A DNA stretch of 64,000 nucleotides from Vibrio diazotrophicus (GCF_038452265.1 NZ_CP151842.1:1116001-1180000); one strand, 5' to 3'. Counted from the first letter of the stretch, positions 35,244 to 45,145 are shown. The notes: generated by a model from the sequence alone, not told the origin. A program made the numbers and translations.

Positions 35244-36515
35244 CTATGCGGTTTCCTTCTGGAATAGTTCCCTAAAGACAGGGAAAATATCCTCCACACT
35301 GCGAATGTTCTTCATAGCAAAATTACCAAAGGCTGGCTGCAGTTTTTCATATTCGTGCCATAAGGTTTGATGCGACCGACGGGTAATCTCGATATAGGCA
35401 TAGTACTGACAGTAAGGTAGCAGTTGTTTGGTGAGCAACTCTTTACAGCGTGGCGAATCATCCGCCCAGTTATCACCATCGGAAGCTTGTGCACCGTAGA
35501 TATTCCATTCACCAAGCGGATATCGTTCTTCAATGATCTCGTGCATCAGCTTAAGTGCACTGGAAACAATGGTGCCGCCAGTTTCTTGGGAATAGAAGAA
35601 TTCTTGTTCATCCACCTCTTTCGCTTGAGTATGGTGACGAATGAACACTACTTCGACGTTTTTGTATGTTCGAGTCAGGAACAGATAGAGCAATACGTAA
35701 AAGCGTTTTGCAATGTCTTTGGTGGCTTGGTCCATAGAGCCAGAGACATCCATCAAACAGAACATAACCGCTTGGCTAGATGGAATAGGGCGTTTTTCGT
35801 AATTTTTGAAACGCAAATCGAAAGTATCAATAAAAGGCACGCTTTCAATTTTGGCGCGCAGTTCTTCAATCTCTTTTTTGATCCGTTTTTCTTCTAGAAG
35901 CAGAGCAGGTTCCGCGACTTTAATTCGTTCTAACTCTTCTTCCAATTCTTTCATTAAACGACGTTTATTGGCGGTCATCGCAGTGCGGCGTGCCAATGAT
36001 TGTTGTAGCGAACGAACAATAGCAATGTTGGAAGCTGAACCCGCAGTCTGGTATCCAGCTCGATGGGTTTTCCACTCCGTTATCTTATTGATTTGGTTTT
36101 TTTCGAGATTCGGCAGTTCGAGGTCTTCGAACAGAATATCCAAATATTCGTCTTTGGAAATCTGGAATACAAATTCGTCCTCGCCTTCACCGTCTTGGCT
36201 GGCTTCTCCTTCACCTGACCCGCCGCCTTGACCACCTCCGCGAGGGCGTTCTATCTTGTCACCGCGTATGAATTGATCATTGCCTGGGTGTACACGCTCA
36301 CGCATGCCTCCCTGACCTTGATGAAAGACAGGCTCTTTGATGTCTTTATTTGGTATAGACACATCTTCGCCAGTTTCTGTGTTCGTGATTGAACGGCGGT
36401 TTACCGCATCGGAAACCGACTCTTTAATCTGTTCTTTATAACGGCGTAAAAAGCGTTGTCGGTTCACCGCGCTTTTGTTCTTACCGTTTAATCGTCTATC
36501 GATGAATTGCGGCAT
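35244..36515 (-). CDS. yeaH: UPF0229 protein YeaH (VWA-like)
   Basis: 423 residues. The N-terminal basic region has RRLNGKNKSAVNRQRFLRRY, followed by a glycine-rich stretch (about 90-110), a charged coiled region (about 175-220) and a von Willebrand A-like domain with the MIDAS motif DVSGSMD (about 260). The start MPQFIDRR at 36515 has GGGGGAAG upstream; the frame is open to 36539. It sits between prkA and spoVR. VWA proteins often partner AAA+ ATPases, and PrkA has such a domain, so a functional pair is plausible but inferred. Confidence 0.93.
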   Translation of the reverse strand: MPQFIDRRLNGKNKSAVNRQRFLRRYKEQIKESVSDAVNRRSITNTETGEDVSIPNKDIKEPVFHQGQGGMRERVHPGNDQFIRGDKIERPRGGGQGGGSGEGEASQDGEGEDEFVFQISKDEYLDILFEDLELPNLEKNQINKITEWKTHRAGYQTAGSASNIAIVRSLQQSLARRTAMTANKRRLMKELEEELERIKVAEPALLLEEKRIKKEIEELRAKIESVPFIDTFDLRFKNYEKRPIPSSQAVMFCLMDVSGSMDQATKDIAKRFYVLLYLFLTRTYKNVEVVFIRHHTQAKEVDEQEFFYSQETGGTIVSSALKLMHEIIEERYPLGEWNIYGAQASDGDNWADDSPRCKELLTKQLLPYCQYYAYIEITRRSHQTLWHEYEKLQPAFGNFAMKNIRSVEDIFPVFRELFQKETA

Positions 36516-36558
36516 GAGTCTTCCCCCGTATAACGTCACCTGAATAGCTCCCCCAACG

Positions 36559-36581
36559 AGGCATCCTGTCCTTGGATGCCT
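36559..36581 (-). other. Hairpin between prkA and yeaH
   Basis: An 8-bp inverted repeat AGGCATCC/GGATGCCT with a seven-base loop and no T-run, in the 123-bp gap. It could tune read-through or mRNA decay inside the operon. Confidence 0.45.
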
Positions 36582-36638
36582 GCTTAGTTGGATTTCAGAT
36601 ATACCCTTTACAACAAGTTCTTTGGGTACAGACAGTGT

Positions 36639-38573
36639 TTAAGAAGATTTACGTACGCGTAAATACCACTCAGACAATAGTCTCACTTGTTTTTCGGTAT
36701 AACCTTTCTCCATCATGCGAGCGACAAAGTTGTCGTGTTTTTTCTGATCTTCAGAAGAGGTTTTCGCATTAAAGGAGATAACAGGTAGTAGTTCCTCAGT
36801 ATTCGAGAACATTTTTTTCTCGATAACGGTGCGCAATTTTTCGTAGCTGGTCCAAGCTGGGTTGTTACCATTATTATTCGCACGTGCACGTAATACGAAG
36901 TTGACGATTTCATTTCGGAAATCCTTCGGATTACTGATCCCAGCGGTTTTTTCGATTTTCTCCAATTCGCCGTTGAGTGAAGCTCGGTCAAACAGTTGCC
37001 CAGTTTCCGGATCGCGGTATTCCTGATCCTGAATCCAGAAATCCGCATAAGTGACGTAGCGGTCGAAAATGTTTTGACCGTACTCAGAGTAGGACTCTAA
37101 ATATGCGGTTTGAATTTCTTTACCGATGAACTCGACATAACGCGGTACGAGGTAGCCCTTCACAAACTCTAAGTAACGGTCAGCCGTTTCTTGTGGGAAC
37201 TGCTCACGTTCTACTTGTTGTTCAATTACATAGAAGAGATGTACAGGGTTTGCCGATACTTCACTGTGGTCGAAGTTGAATACGCGAGAGAGAATCTTGA
37301 ACGCAAAACGAGTGGAAAGACCCGACATGCCTTCATCGACGCCTGCGTAGTCACGATACTCTTGGTAGCTTTTCGCTTTTGGATCGGTGTCTTTGAGTGT
37401 TTCACCATCGTAAACCCGCATTTTCGAAAATAGCGATGAGTTTTCAGGAATTTTCAAACGCGAAAGTACGCTGAATTGAGCAAGCAGATCAAGTGTACTT
37501 GGTGCGCATGGCGCTTTGGAAAGCTCACTGTGCTCAAGCAGTTTTTGGTAAATTTTAACTTCTTCGGAAACACGCAGACAGTAAGGAACCTTGACGATAT
37601 AAACACGGTCTAGGAATGCCTCATTGTTTTTGTTGTTACGGAAAGCCTGCCATTCAGATTCGTTAGAGTGGGCGAGTATCATTCCGTCAAACGGTAAGGC
37701 TGAAAGACCTTCTGTACCGTTATAGTTCCCTTCTTGTGTCGCGGTGAGTAGAGGGTGAAGCACTTTGATTGGCGCTTTAAACATCTCTACGAATTCCATT
37801 AAACCTTGGTTCGCGCGGCACAATGCGCCTGAATAGCTATAAGCATCAGGATCGTCTTGAGAGAAGTGCTCTAACTGACGAATATCGACTTTACCTACCA
37901 GTGAGGAAATATCTTGGTTGTTTTCGTCACCCGGTTCGGTTTTCGCTATTGCGATTTGATCCAAGATTGAAGGGCGAACTTTAACCACTTTAAACTTGGT
38001 GATATCACCACCAAACTCATGTAAGCGTTTTGCTGCCCACGGTGACATGATGGATTTAACATAGCGTTTTTCGATACCGTATTCTTGCTTTAGAAGTTCT
38101 CCATCTTCGTTGACATCAAATAAGCAGAACGGGTGATCGTTCACAGGGCTGCGTTTGCCATTTGCCGAAAGGACATAAATAGGCATTTGCTGCATGAGTG
38201 CTTTGAGTTTTTCAGCAAGAGAAGACTTACCACCACCCACAGGGCCGAGTAAGTAAAGAATTTGTTTACGTTCTTCTAAGCCTTGAGCGGCGTGTTTTAA
38301 GTAAGAAACGATTTGTTCTATGGCATCTTCCATACCGTAGAAGTCTTGGAAAGTTTTGTATCTGGAGATAACTCGGTTTGAAAAAATACGGCTTAATCGA
38401 GGGTGTTTTGAAGTATCTACCATCTCGGGTTCACCGATGGCGAGCAACAGGCGTTCGGCCGCATTTGCGTATGCGCTTTTGTCTTCTTTACATAGATTTA
38501 AGAACTCTTGAATTGTTAGCTCTTCATCCTTGGCTGCTTCATAGCGTGCCTGAAAGTGGTCAAAAATACTCAT
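36639..38573 (-). CDS. prkA: PrkA/YeaG AAA+ serine protein kinase
   Basis: 644 residues. The N-terminal AAA+ domain has Walker A GPVGGGKSS (about residue 108-116), and the C-terminal PrkA domain resembles kinases (about 400-640). Segments such as SRYKTFQDFYGMEDAIEQ and MILAHSNESEWQAF are typical. Homologues are stress and nitrogen-starvation proteins; kinase activity has been reported in some, and others appear to act as AAA+ proteases. It is the first gene of the prkA-yeaH-ycgB unit. The 38574-38899 divergent gap should hold its promoter. Confidence 0.95.
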   Translation of the reverse strand: MSIFDHFQARYEAAKDEELTIQEFLNLCKEDKSAYANAAERLLLAIGEPEMVDTSKHPRLSRIFSNRVISRYKTFQDFYGMEDAIEQIVSYLKHAAQGLEERKQILYLLGPVGGGKSSLAEKLKALMQQMPIYVLSANGKRSPVNDHPFCLFDVNEDGELLKQEYGIEKRYVKSIMSPWAAKRLHEFGGDITKFKVVKVRPSILDQIAIAKTEPGDENNQDISSLVGKVDIRQLEHFSQDDPDAYSYSGALCRANQGLMEFVEMFKAPIKVLHPLLTATQEGNYNGTEGLSALPFDGMILAHSNESEWQAFRNNKNNEAFLDRVYIVKVPYCLRVSEEVKIYQKLLEHSELSKAPCAPSTLDLLAQFSVLSRLKIPENSSLFSKMRVYDGETLKDTDPKAKSYQEYRDYAGVDEGMSGLSTRFAFKILSRVFNFDHSEVSANPVHLFYVIEQQVEREQFPQETADRYLEFVKGYLVPRYVEFIGKEIQTAYLESYSEYGQNIFDRYVTYADFWIQDQEYRDPETGQLFDRASLNGELEKIEKTAGISNPKDFRNEIVNFVLRARANNNGNNPAWTSYEKLRTVIEKKMFSNTEELLPVISFNAKTSSEDQKKHDNFVARMMEKGYTEKQVRLLSEWYLRVRKSS

Positions 38574-38899
38574 AGTAAGTCCCCTCTAAAAATGTCACAC
38601 AGACATACAACCGCTTTAAAACATAAATCCCTAACAATTTAAGACTAGTTTGCTATTCGCGATTTTGCTTAGAGATTATGCATTTATTTCAAATTAGTGA
38701 TGATAAAAAGAAATTTCGAATTTGATATTTGCAGAAGAAATGTTTTGTGCTTGTCGCGTCCAATGTGGTTCATGAATGAGACGTTCAAACGGTTTTAAAG
38801 GTTAAAAATCACAATAGTTCTCATCTTTATTGTCAATGGGTGCATAGGTTCGTATGATGTCACTCAATGGATTGCATACCAATGGACATAACTATCACT
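38574..38899. promoter_or_regulatory. Divergent prkA/ompV-family intergenic region
   Basis: About 325 AT-rich bases without a coding frame. It must contain both promoters. I could not identify a convincing sigma-54 or FNR site in it. Confidence 0.4.
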
Positions 38900-39652
38900 A
38901 TGAATAAGTTCTACTTTTCTGCGTTTGTTGCTCTCTCTTTGACAATGGCACTTCCTGCTCAAGCGCAACCTGATCAATGGTCGTTAGGCGTCGCGGCGGC
39001 GTATTCACCAGCGGTTTATAAAGAAACGCCATCGAATCAAACGGTAATTCCTGTTATCGGTTATGAAGGTGAGCACCTGTTTCTGCGTGGCTTCAGTGCG
39101 GGCTACCGAGTTCTGCCGATGAGTTCTCCGCAAAACTTCGTTTTCAAACTGATGTATGATCCGAGAACTCTCAAACCGGGAGACTCAGACAATGCGCAAA
39201 TTCAAATGTTGGATAAACGTTCCTCAACGATTTTAGGCGGTGTCAGTTATCAATTGAGAACTCCGGTTGGTTTACTCGAAACCTCTGCTGCTACAGACAT
39301 CGGTGATACACATAATGGTTTATATGCAGAAGTAGCGTTGCGTTTCCCACTACGTTTTAGTAACTGGGGAGTGACTCCGGGTATTGGTTACTCATACAAC
39401 TCAGATAAGCTGAATAACCATCTCTATGGTGTTTCTAGTGAAGAAGCGGCACGTAGCGGATTGCCTGAGTTTGAAGCGAAGTGGGACGGCCTGTACTTTA
39501 TTGGCGCGTCAGCCTACTGGAACATCATTGATACAGTGAGAGTGAACGGCAACGTTCGCTATACGAATCTGGAAGGGGATATAGAAAAAAGTCCGATCAT
39601 AGAAAGTGGTATTAGTACTACCGTTTCTTTTGGTATTGCTTATCTTTTCTAA
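38900..39652 (+). CDS. MipA/OmpV family outer membrane protein
   Basis: 250 residues with a signal peptide (cleavage after PAQAQ, about residue 24), then alternating beta-strand segments and a C-terminal phenylalanine (GIAYLF) as expected for a barrel. Conserved family elements include ILGGVSYQLRTPVGLLE and WGVTPGIGYSYNSDK. Start ATG 38900 begins the signal peptide; the frame is open back to 38867 but without family likeness. OmpV/MipA proteins include porins and scaffold proteins, so the exact role is open. Confidence 0.87.
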   Translation: MNKFYFSAFVALSLTMALPAQAQPDQWSLGVAAAYSPAVYKETPSNQTVIPVIGYEGEHLFLRGFSAGYRVLPMSSPQNFVFKLMYDPRTLKPGDSDNAQIQMLDKRSSTILGGVSYQLRTPVGLLETSAATDIGDTHNGLYAEVALRFPLRFSNWGVTPGIGYSYNSDKLNNHLYGVSSEEAARSGLPEFEAKWDGLYFIGASAYWNIIDTVRVNGNVRYTNLEGDIEKSPIIESGISTTVSFGIAYLF

Positions 39653-39670
39653 GCCCGGAATTTTGATATA

Positions 39671-39704
39671 AGTAAGGCGGACAAAGTCCGCCTTACTGCA
39701 TTTT
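39671..39704. terminator. Terminator between ompV-family gene and yfbU
   Basis: A 12-bp stem AGTAAGGCGGAC/GTCCGCCTTACT with AAA loop, then GCATTTT. Confidence 0.75.
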
Positions 39705-39738
39705 AAATTAGTATTTTTAACCGATGGTTAGCTCTTAA

Positions 39739-40239
39739 CTATGCGTTAAAGATCTGACGCAGTTCATTTGCAGACAAATGGTACTGACGTGGGCAATGAC
39801 GCCATGTCGCCAGCATGCGATGATATTTGTCAGCCATTGGCATCTGACTGTTGAAATGGTGGTCGCCTTTGTCAAATTGAGGATAAAGACCTTCAGAATC
39901 GACTAAGAAGCGAACGTAGTTAACCAACTGGCCTTCTGTTGCAATGTCGTAGCCTAAGAAATTCAAACGACGTACATCAACGTCTTTTCTCGCTTCTTCA
40001 CTGAGCATTTTGTGTGATTCTTGCATTGCGTGATACATCTCCATGATGTCGATAACTTCACGACATTGGGCATCACTTAAACAGCCAAACTCTTTATTTA
40101 ATTCACACATTTGGAGTTCGTAACCGCGCTCAACAATGGTTTGCATACGCTTGTATTTTGCTGAGTTTGAAGGGTCAAGCTGAGACATTAAGAAGTATTG
40201 GTTTGAAAGAATAAGACGTTGAGCGTTAGTCATTTCCAT
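39739..40239 (-). CDS. yfbU: YfbU family protein (UPF0304)
   Basis: 166 residues beginning MEMTNAQRLILSNQY, nearly invariant in the family; mainly helical and charged. A segment such as CREVIDIMEMYHAM and the C-terminal WRHCPRQYHLSANELRQI fit UPF0304. Function is not established; E. coli YfbU has been linked to MazF-mediated cell death. The start at 40239 is preferred to codons four residues further upstream. Confidence 0.9.
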   Translation of the reverse strand: MEMTNAQRLILSNQYFLMSQLDPSNSAKYKRMQTIVERGYELQMCELNKEFGCLSDAQCREVIDIMEMYHAMQESHKMLSEEARKDVDVRRLNFLGYDIATEGQLVNYVRFLVDSEGLYPQFDKGDHHFNSQMPMADKYHRMLATWRHCPRQYHLSANELRQIFNA

Positions 40240-40363
40240 AGCTGGCCTCACTAAAAATTGATTATTTTTTTGCTGAGGTTAGGTTAACAGTAATGCATTA
40301 ATCTGAAACATGATCTCAACACTGTTTTAATAGAGATAGTACATAAAATACGCAGAGGTGTGA

Positions 40364-41029
40364 CTATTTTTTGTGATGATGATTGTAGATATAGTCCCGA
40401 TCAGAGAACACTCTCAGCCACTCAGGCTTAAACACCGAAAGTATTGCCAGAGCCATACCGTTAAGCAGCCCTTCAGGGAAGGCAAGTAGAGGTACAAAGA
40501 TAAGATAGTTGTCTAATATGGTTTTCCAGTCGTGGTTACCCAGATTGAGTTGATAACCCGCATTGATGGCGAGGTGTAAACTTCCGGTCAAACCGCCGTT
40601 GAAAAATCCTGCGACAAAAATGAATACAAAAATGTTACGTGGCAGATAGTGATAGCTTAACGAGAATACGGCATAGGAGATCAAAATCGGAACCAAGCTG
40701 GAGAGCAATAAAAATTCCGGTAGAGCAAACAGCGCCAGTTTCCCTACGATGACCAGAGCAAAACTGACCGGAATGGTCAGCATGAAAGCGCTTCTCCAAC
40801 CGAACATCATGGTCAGTGTTGTGAGTGCTAAGAAATGGATTTGGAGACCATCTTTGACACTGGCCTGCGCTGACCAGAGTAACACAAGGGCAAACATCAC
40901 GGCATAGGTCAGATGCTGAAAGGATTTTTCAGTTTTAAACTTCGGCAAAAAAGCGTGCTGTACATCTTTGAGTGAGATGGCGAAGAAGATAACAACGATA
41001 GCCAGCGCGACAAGTTCTTGTAACTGCAA
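40364..41029 (-). CDS. CbiM-like/COG3235 integral membrane protein (orphan ECF-type permease)
   Basis: 221 residues with six or seven hydrophobic segments. The segment FNGGLTGSLHLAINAGY and the end FPEGLLNGMALAILSVFKPEW resemble CbiM-type ECF transporter components. The N-terminus (MQLQELVAL) lacks the Met-His metal-binding start typical of nickel/cobalt CbiM, and no CbiN, CbiQ or CbiO gene is adjacent. The C-terminus ends in a short histidine run (NHHHKK). Substrate unknown. It lies between yfbU and pflA, and a terminator separates it from pflA. Confidence 0.7.
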   Translation of the reverse strand: MQLQELVALAIVVIFFAISLKDVQHAFLPKFKTEKSFQHLTYAVMFALVLLWSAQASVKDGLQIHFLALTTLTMMFGWRSAFMLTIPVSFALVIVGKLALFALPEFLLLSSLVPILISYAVFSLSYHYLPRNIFVFIFVAGFFNGGLTGSLHLAINAGYQLNLGNHDWKTILDNYLIFVPLLAFPEGLLNGMALAILSVFKPEWLRVFSDRDYIYNHHHKK

Positions 41030-41086
41030 AATAATCCCTAAGAGTAGAATTTATCCTTTAATGCATTTCATCGTGTGAGACAGATA

Positions 41087-41119
41087 TTAAAATGCCAACC
41101 GGTTATGGTTGGCATTTTT
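41087..41119 (-). terminator. Terminator of pflA
   Basis: A 12-bp stem AAAATGCCAACC/GGTTGGCATTTT with a six-base loop; symmetric A/T flanks. Confidence 0.85.
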
Positions 41120-41142
41120 AACGAATCGTCACCGAGTTTGAA

Positions 41143-41883
41143 TCAGTATTTTACGTTTGAGTGATATTGCTCAAGGATAGATACAATTCTATCCATGGTT
41201 TCCTTACTTGGAGGCTCTACACCTTCAAGTGGGTACTCTTCTCCCATCGCTTCCCACTTGTGAGCACCAAGTTTGTGATATGGAAGCAGCTCAATCTTCT
41301 CAATGTTGTCCATATCCTTAATGAACTCACCCAGTTTATGGGCTGATTCATCATCGTCGGTATAGCCGGGAACAATCACGTAGCGCAACCAGGTTGGTTG
41401 ATTAATCTTGTGCAGGTATTGAGCAAAATCGAGAGTACGTTTGTTGGATACACCCACTAAATCTTGGTGGATGTCGTCATTGATCTGTTTGATATCGAGC
41501 ATCACAAGATCAGAGACTTCAAGAACTTCATCGATCACAGGCGTAAATTTACGGATATAACCGTTGGTGTCTAGGCATGTGTGTATGCCCTCTGCTTTCG
41601 CCGCTCGGAAGAAGTCTCTGACAAACTCAGGTTGAAGCATGGCTTCGCCACCAGAACACGTAACACCACCGCCAGAAGCATTCATAAAATGACGGTAAGA
41701 CTTCGCCTCGTTGATGATCTCTTCAACAGTAACCACTTTGCCTTCGTGTGTGTCCCAAGTGTCACGGTTGTGACAATACTTACAACGGAATAAGCAACCC
41801 TGAAGAAAAACGATGAAACGAATTCCTGGGCCATCAACCGTACCGCAAGATTCGAATGAGTGAATTCGACCAGAAGTAGACAT
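41143..41883 (-). CDS. pflA: Pyruvate formate-lyase activating enzyme PflA
   Basis: Radical SAM enzyme that abstracts hydrogen from the PflB glycine under anaerobiosis; 246 residues, the usual length. The iron-sulfur motif C30-x3-C34-x2-C37 is intact, followed by the SAM-binding SGGGVTCSGGEAML. The start MSTSGRIHSFESCGTVDG at 41883 has GAGAG upstream; the open frame continues to 42054 without family likeness. In E. coli pflA directly follows pflB; here the two are about 3.3 kb apart, with two unrelated genes between. Confidence 0.96.
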   Translation of the reverse strand: MSTSGRIHSFESCGTVDGPGIRFIVFLQGCLFRCKYCHNRDTWDTHEGKVVTVEEIINEAKSYRHFMNASGGGVTCSGGEAMLQPEFVRDFFRAAKAEGIHTCLDTNGYIRKFTPVIDEVLEVSDLVMLDIKQINDDIHQDLVGVSNKRTLDFAQYLHKINQPTWLRYVIVPGYTDDDESAHKLGEFIKDMDNIEKIELLPYHKLGAHKWEAMGEEYPLEGVEPPSKETMDRIVSILEQYHSNVKY

Positions 41884-42119
41884 GTGTTGCTCTCGATTGT
41901 GTAATTTAGTCGTCATTTTATTACAAATAGTGTGGATTAAATAGGTTTTCCTTATTCCATTCAGAGTTGTAATAAATAGTTTAAAAAAAAATCGAAATTG
42001 CTGAAGATGGGTGTTATAAAAAAGATATAAGTGACAAAAATGTAAACGAAACATTACGACACTTTAGCCCGTAGTATCTTGAAGTCTAAAGTCACAGGAT
42101 GGTGACAAGGAAGATTAGC

Positions 42120-44000
42120 ATGGATGTACTGAAATTATCTCAGAAGCAAAAAATCACACTTTTTATTATTGTTCTATGTATCGGCTTTGTTAGCCTTGGT
42201 CTTTATACCTCAATGAGCTTGTCCGGTATGGGCTCACAATATAAGCAGAGTTCGGACATTACGTCTGGAGCATTGGCTATGCACTCAACCCAAGCCGATC
42301 TTCTTGCTTTGGCCTCCGAAAAAGAAAGTCTCACCGCAGATCAGGTTTCTCAAGCTAAGGAAAAGTTAAAAGGCTTGATGGAGCATGTTCAGACAGATAT
42401 CACTTTTCTTCAGCAATTAAACTTCAATGAAGAGTCTCAGCAACTGCTACAAGTCACCTCACAATTTGAACAGTCACTCTTACCTTGGATGGAGCTCAAA
42501 TCTGAATTGGGTTTCAACGTCGAAGAGGGCAAACTGGGTGAGCTAAAACAACTGGCGACCACCATAGAAGCGAAAATCGCTGAAACAGGGATGGTGACCA
42601 TCAATTCTGATTTCCAAGCTGTTGTCAAAGCGCAACAAAACTATCTTCTTCAGCCAAGTGAACAAAACCTAAAGCTATTTAATCGTGCTATGGCCGGCTT
42701 TATAAATATGTCGAAAAGCTACTCAATGCTTTCTCTCTATGAAAAAGAAGTGGCGAATTTCAAAGAAACTTTTTTACGTGTTAGTGAACTTTCACAATTG
42801 GTTAATGAGCAGCAAGAGCAATTGTTTACCAGTGAGTCTCAAGCGAAAAGTATTATAGAAAACTTATCAAAGCAAATTGGTGACATTAGTGAGACATATC
42901 AGCGTCAAGCCGAGCACGCAGGAGTTCAAACTCAGTGGTCTGTGCTGGTGGCTTGTGCCGTCTTAGCGGTGATAACTATTTCGATTTTTGTCATGCTAAG
43001 TATCTCTTTGACTCGTTCACTATCGCAAACCAAAGCGGTGATGGAACGCCTGTCGCAAGGTGATTTGTCACAGCGAATGCCTATATCGAATAATCCTAAT
43101 GATGAGTTTAACCAATTGGCGGTAGCGATTAACCAGAGTTGCGAACACTTAGGGGAGTTGGTCAAAGCTGTTCAGCAGCGAAGTGAAGCGTTATCAGGAG
43201 ATGCGGCACAACTAAACACTGGCATTGACGACCTTGTGAACGGGCAGTCTGATGTGTTAGGGCAAACTCAGTTATTGGCTTCTGCCACTGAAGAAGTCAG
43301 TGTTACTACTCATGAAGTGTCTAATTCTCTGGCGTTTGTTTCTGATGTGAGTAAGTCATCGACAGAGGCGGCGGAAAATGGTGCGAAAGTCATCGCAGCC
43401 GCCATTGGTTCACTAGAGGACGTTGGCAAAATTCTAAGCTCTGCGACGACCAATATTCAGCAACTGGAAGAAGCTTCGACCAAAGTTGACTCAGTCATGG
43501 ATATCATCAATAGCATTGCTGAGCAAACTAACTTGTTAGCGTTAAATGCGGCTATTGAAGCTGCGCGAGCAGGGGAGCAAGGACGCGGTTTTGCGGTTGT
43601 GGCAGATGAAGTTCGAAACTTGGCTGTACGTACCGTGAATGCGGTTGCGGAAATCTCAGGGACTATCGAGACGATGAAGAAAGAGAGTGCTGAGGTTATT
43701 CAGAAATTTGGCCAATCTGGACAAACCATGCAGGTTGGTCAAGAGCGAGGCCATGAAGCAATGGAGGCTTTGGCTCAGATCACCAATAAAGCAGGAGAGG
43801 CAGCGCACCAGACGGAAATCATCGTCAGTTCCATTAAAGAATTGGCGACTACCAGTCAATCCATGGCTGACAATATGACGCAAATTTCTGTGGCAATGAA
43901 AGAACTCGAAGATAACAACGAGCAGCTGCGTTCAATCAGCCGCGTCGTAGACCAACGTTCTTCAGAGCTAAACTCTGATTGCCAACGCTTTAGTATTTAA
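42120..44000 (+). CDS. Methyl-accepting chemotaxis protein with helical sensor
   Basis: 626-residue chemoreceptor. Transmembrane helices lie at about 14-34 and 273-297. The periplasmic region of about 240 residues is predicted all-helical with no Cache or PAS signature. A HAMP domain follows (about 298-350) and then the signalling domain with tip EQTNLLALNAAIEAARAGEQ near 465-485. No C-terminal CheR tether. The start at 42120 has AAGGA eight bases upstream and is preferred to 42099. It is divergent from pflA. Confidence 0.92.
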   Translation: MDVLKLSQKQKITLFIIVLCIGFVSLGLYTSMSLSGMGSQYKQSSDITSGALAMHSTQADLLALASEKESLTADQVSQAKEKLKGLMEHVQTDITFLQQLNFNEESQQLLQVTSQFEQSLLPWMELKSELGFNVEEGKLGELKQLATTIEAKIAETGMVTINSDFQAVVKAQQNYLLQPSEQNLKLFNRAMAGFINMSKSYSMLSLYEKEVANFKETFLRVSELSQLVNEQQEQLFTSESQAKSIIENLSKQIGDISETYQRQAEHAGVQTQWSVLVACAVLAVITISIFVMLSISLTRSLSQTKAVMERLSQGDLSQRMPISNNPNDEFNQLAVAINQSCEHLGELVKAVQQRSEALSGDAAQLNTGIDDLVNGQSDVLGQTQLLASATEEVSVTTHEVSNSLAFVSDVSKSSTEAAENGAKVIAAAIGSLEDVGKILSSATTNIQQLEEASTKVDSVMDIINSIAEQTNLLALNAAIEAARAGEQGRGFAVVADEVRNLAVRTVNAVAEISGTIETMKKESAEVIQKFGQSGQTMQVGQERGHEAMEALAQITNKAGEAAHQTEIIVSSIKELATTSQSMADNMTQISVAMKELEDNNEQLRSISRVVDQRSSELNSDCQRFSI

Positions 44001-44024
44001 GCGATAGGTACCCAACAATCGCGT

Positions 44025-45011
44025 CTAGAAAAACGCGTAGAAAGAAACGCCGCCAGTACCATGTAGAGATTTCTTATCTTGCTTGTATTCAGAAGTATTG
44101 GCGGTTGTTGTAAAGGTAAAACCGAAGTGGCGGCTGTACCATGCAGCGCCTGCTACAGCCGTAGCTTGCCAAGGTTCTAAAGTCACTTCGTAATAACTTG
44201 CCGGATGCTCTAGGCCTTCTAGTGGTCTGTTTCCTTCAATTGTGATGTCGTTAAAACGATATCGCCCTTCAATACCACCAAAAAGAAACCAACCATAGTC
44301 AGACGCGCCAATCATGCCTGCCTTAAATGGGTTTTCCACAGAAATTTGCGCGCTACCAAAGTTACCCGCCAAATCTTGTCCCCAACGAACCATAAATCCT
44401 GTTGCGGCATCGCTACGGTAGTTACCGATATTTACTTCTGAAATATTGGAGATTTCAAAGTCCGTGCTCATGGTGAAGCGTTGGCGAATTAAGTTGAAAT
44501 GAGAAAGATAGCCGACACTGCCCACCACTTTGTCTTCAACCTGATAAGCCCAACCGTTTGGATCGTCAGATTTTGTAATGGAATGAACGATGCGTTGAGC
44601 TTCTTCAGAAAGAGAACTCTCGCCTGTGGTTCCAATCAGCAGATTAAAGCGTTGCGCCTGTTGCGGGTGCAAGCTGATGTAGCTGAATTCACCGTGTAGT
44701 AAGCCTGCATAGGGGCGTTCATTCGGTTGTGGTGTATCAAGCGTGATATCTGAAGGTGTCCACATTTTATGACCCAAGCTGACCTCCCACTTATCTAAAC
44801 TGGTAGCTCCCCAAGCGGAAAGACTAAGTGGCCTTGACCACCAATTTGGACGAACGGCACCAGAGGTGTACGAAAGGAAAAGACCGCTAGTGTAGTCTTG
44901 GTCTATCCCGTAAATACCATCGTTATCAACGTTGAGAGTTACAGTCGGCGTTTGAGCAGCAAGAGCAGAAAAACTGCATGTTAATAAAAGGAAAATGCGG
45001 GATACGGACAT
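44025..45011 (-). CDS. lpxR: LpxR-like lipid A deacylase (DUF2219)
   Basis: Outer-membrane barrel of about 328 residues with a signal peptide (MSVSRIFLLLTCSFSALAAQ). The N-terminal catalytic motif LNVDNDGIYGIDQDYTSG supplies the Asn-Asp pair and the YTSG element of the family, and the C-terminus ends in phenylalanine (SFYAFF). LpxR removes the 3'-acyloxyacyl chain of lipid A in Salmonella and Vibrio relatives. The start at 45011 begins the signal peptide, seven codons inside the open frame. It is convergent with the chemoreceptor gene. Confidence 0.85.
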   Translation of the reverse strand: MSVSRIFLLLTCSFSALAAQTPTVTLNVDNDGIYGIDQDYTSGLFLSYTSGAVRPNWWSRPLSLSAWGATSLDKWEVSLGHKMWTPSDITLDTPQPNERPYAGLLHGEFSYISLHPQQAQRFNLLIGTTGESSLSEEAQRIVHSITKSDDPNGWAYQVEDKVVGSVGYLSHFNLIRQRFTMSTDFEISNISEVNIGNYRSDAATGFMVRWGQDLAGNFGSAQISVENPFKAGMIGASDYGWFLFGGIEGRYRFNDITIEGNRPLEGLEHPASYYEVTLEPWQATAVAGAAWYSRHFGFTFTTTANTSEYKQDKKSLHGTGGVSFYAFF

Positions 45012-45145
45012 TTGATTACAGCTCGAATACAACAGAGCCGTGAGTTTAACTGATTGAAAAGGCTAAGACGAGTAATGATAAATGTTGGATTTAAATATTT
45101 GAGTCTCATTAAGCATTATTAACGCTTTGATAAATTTACTGAATA

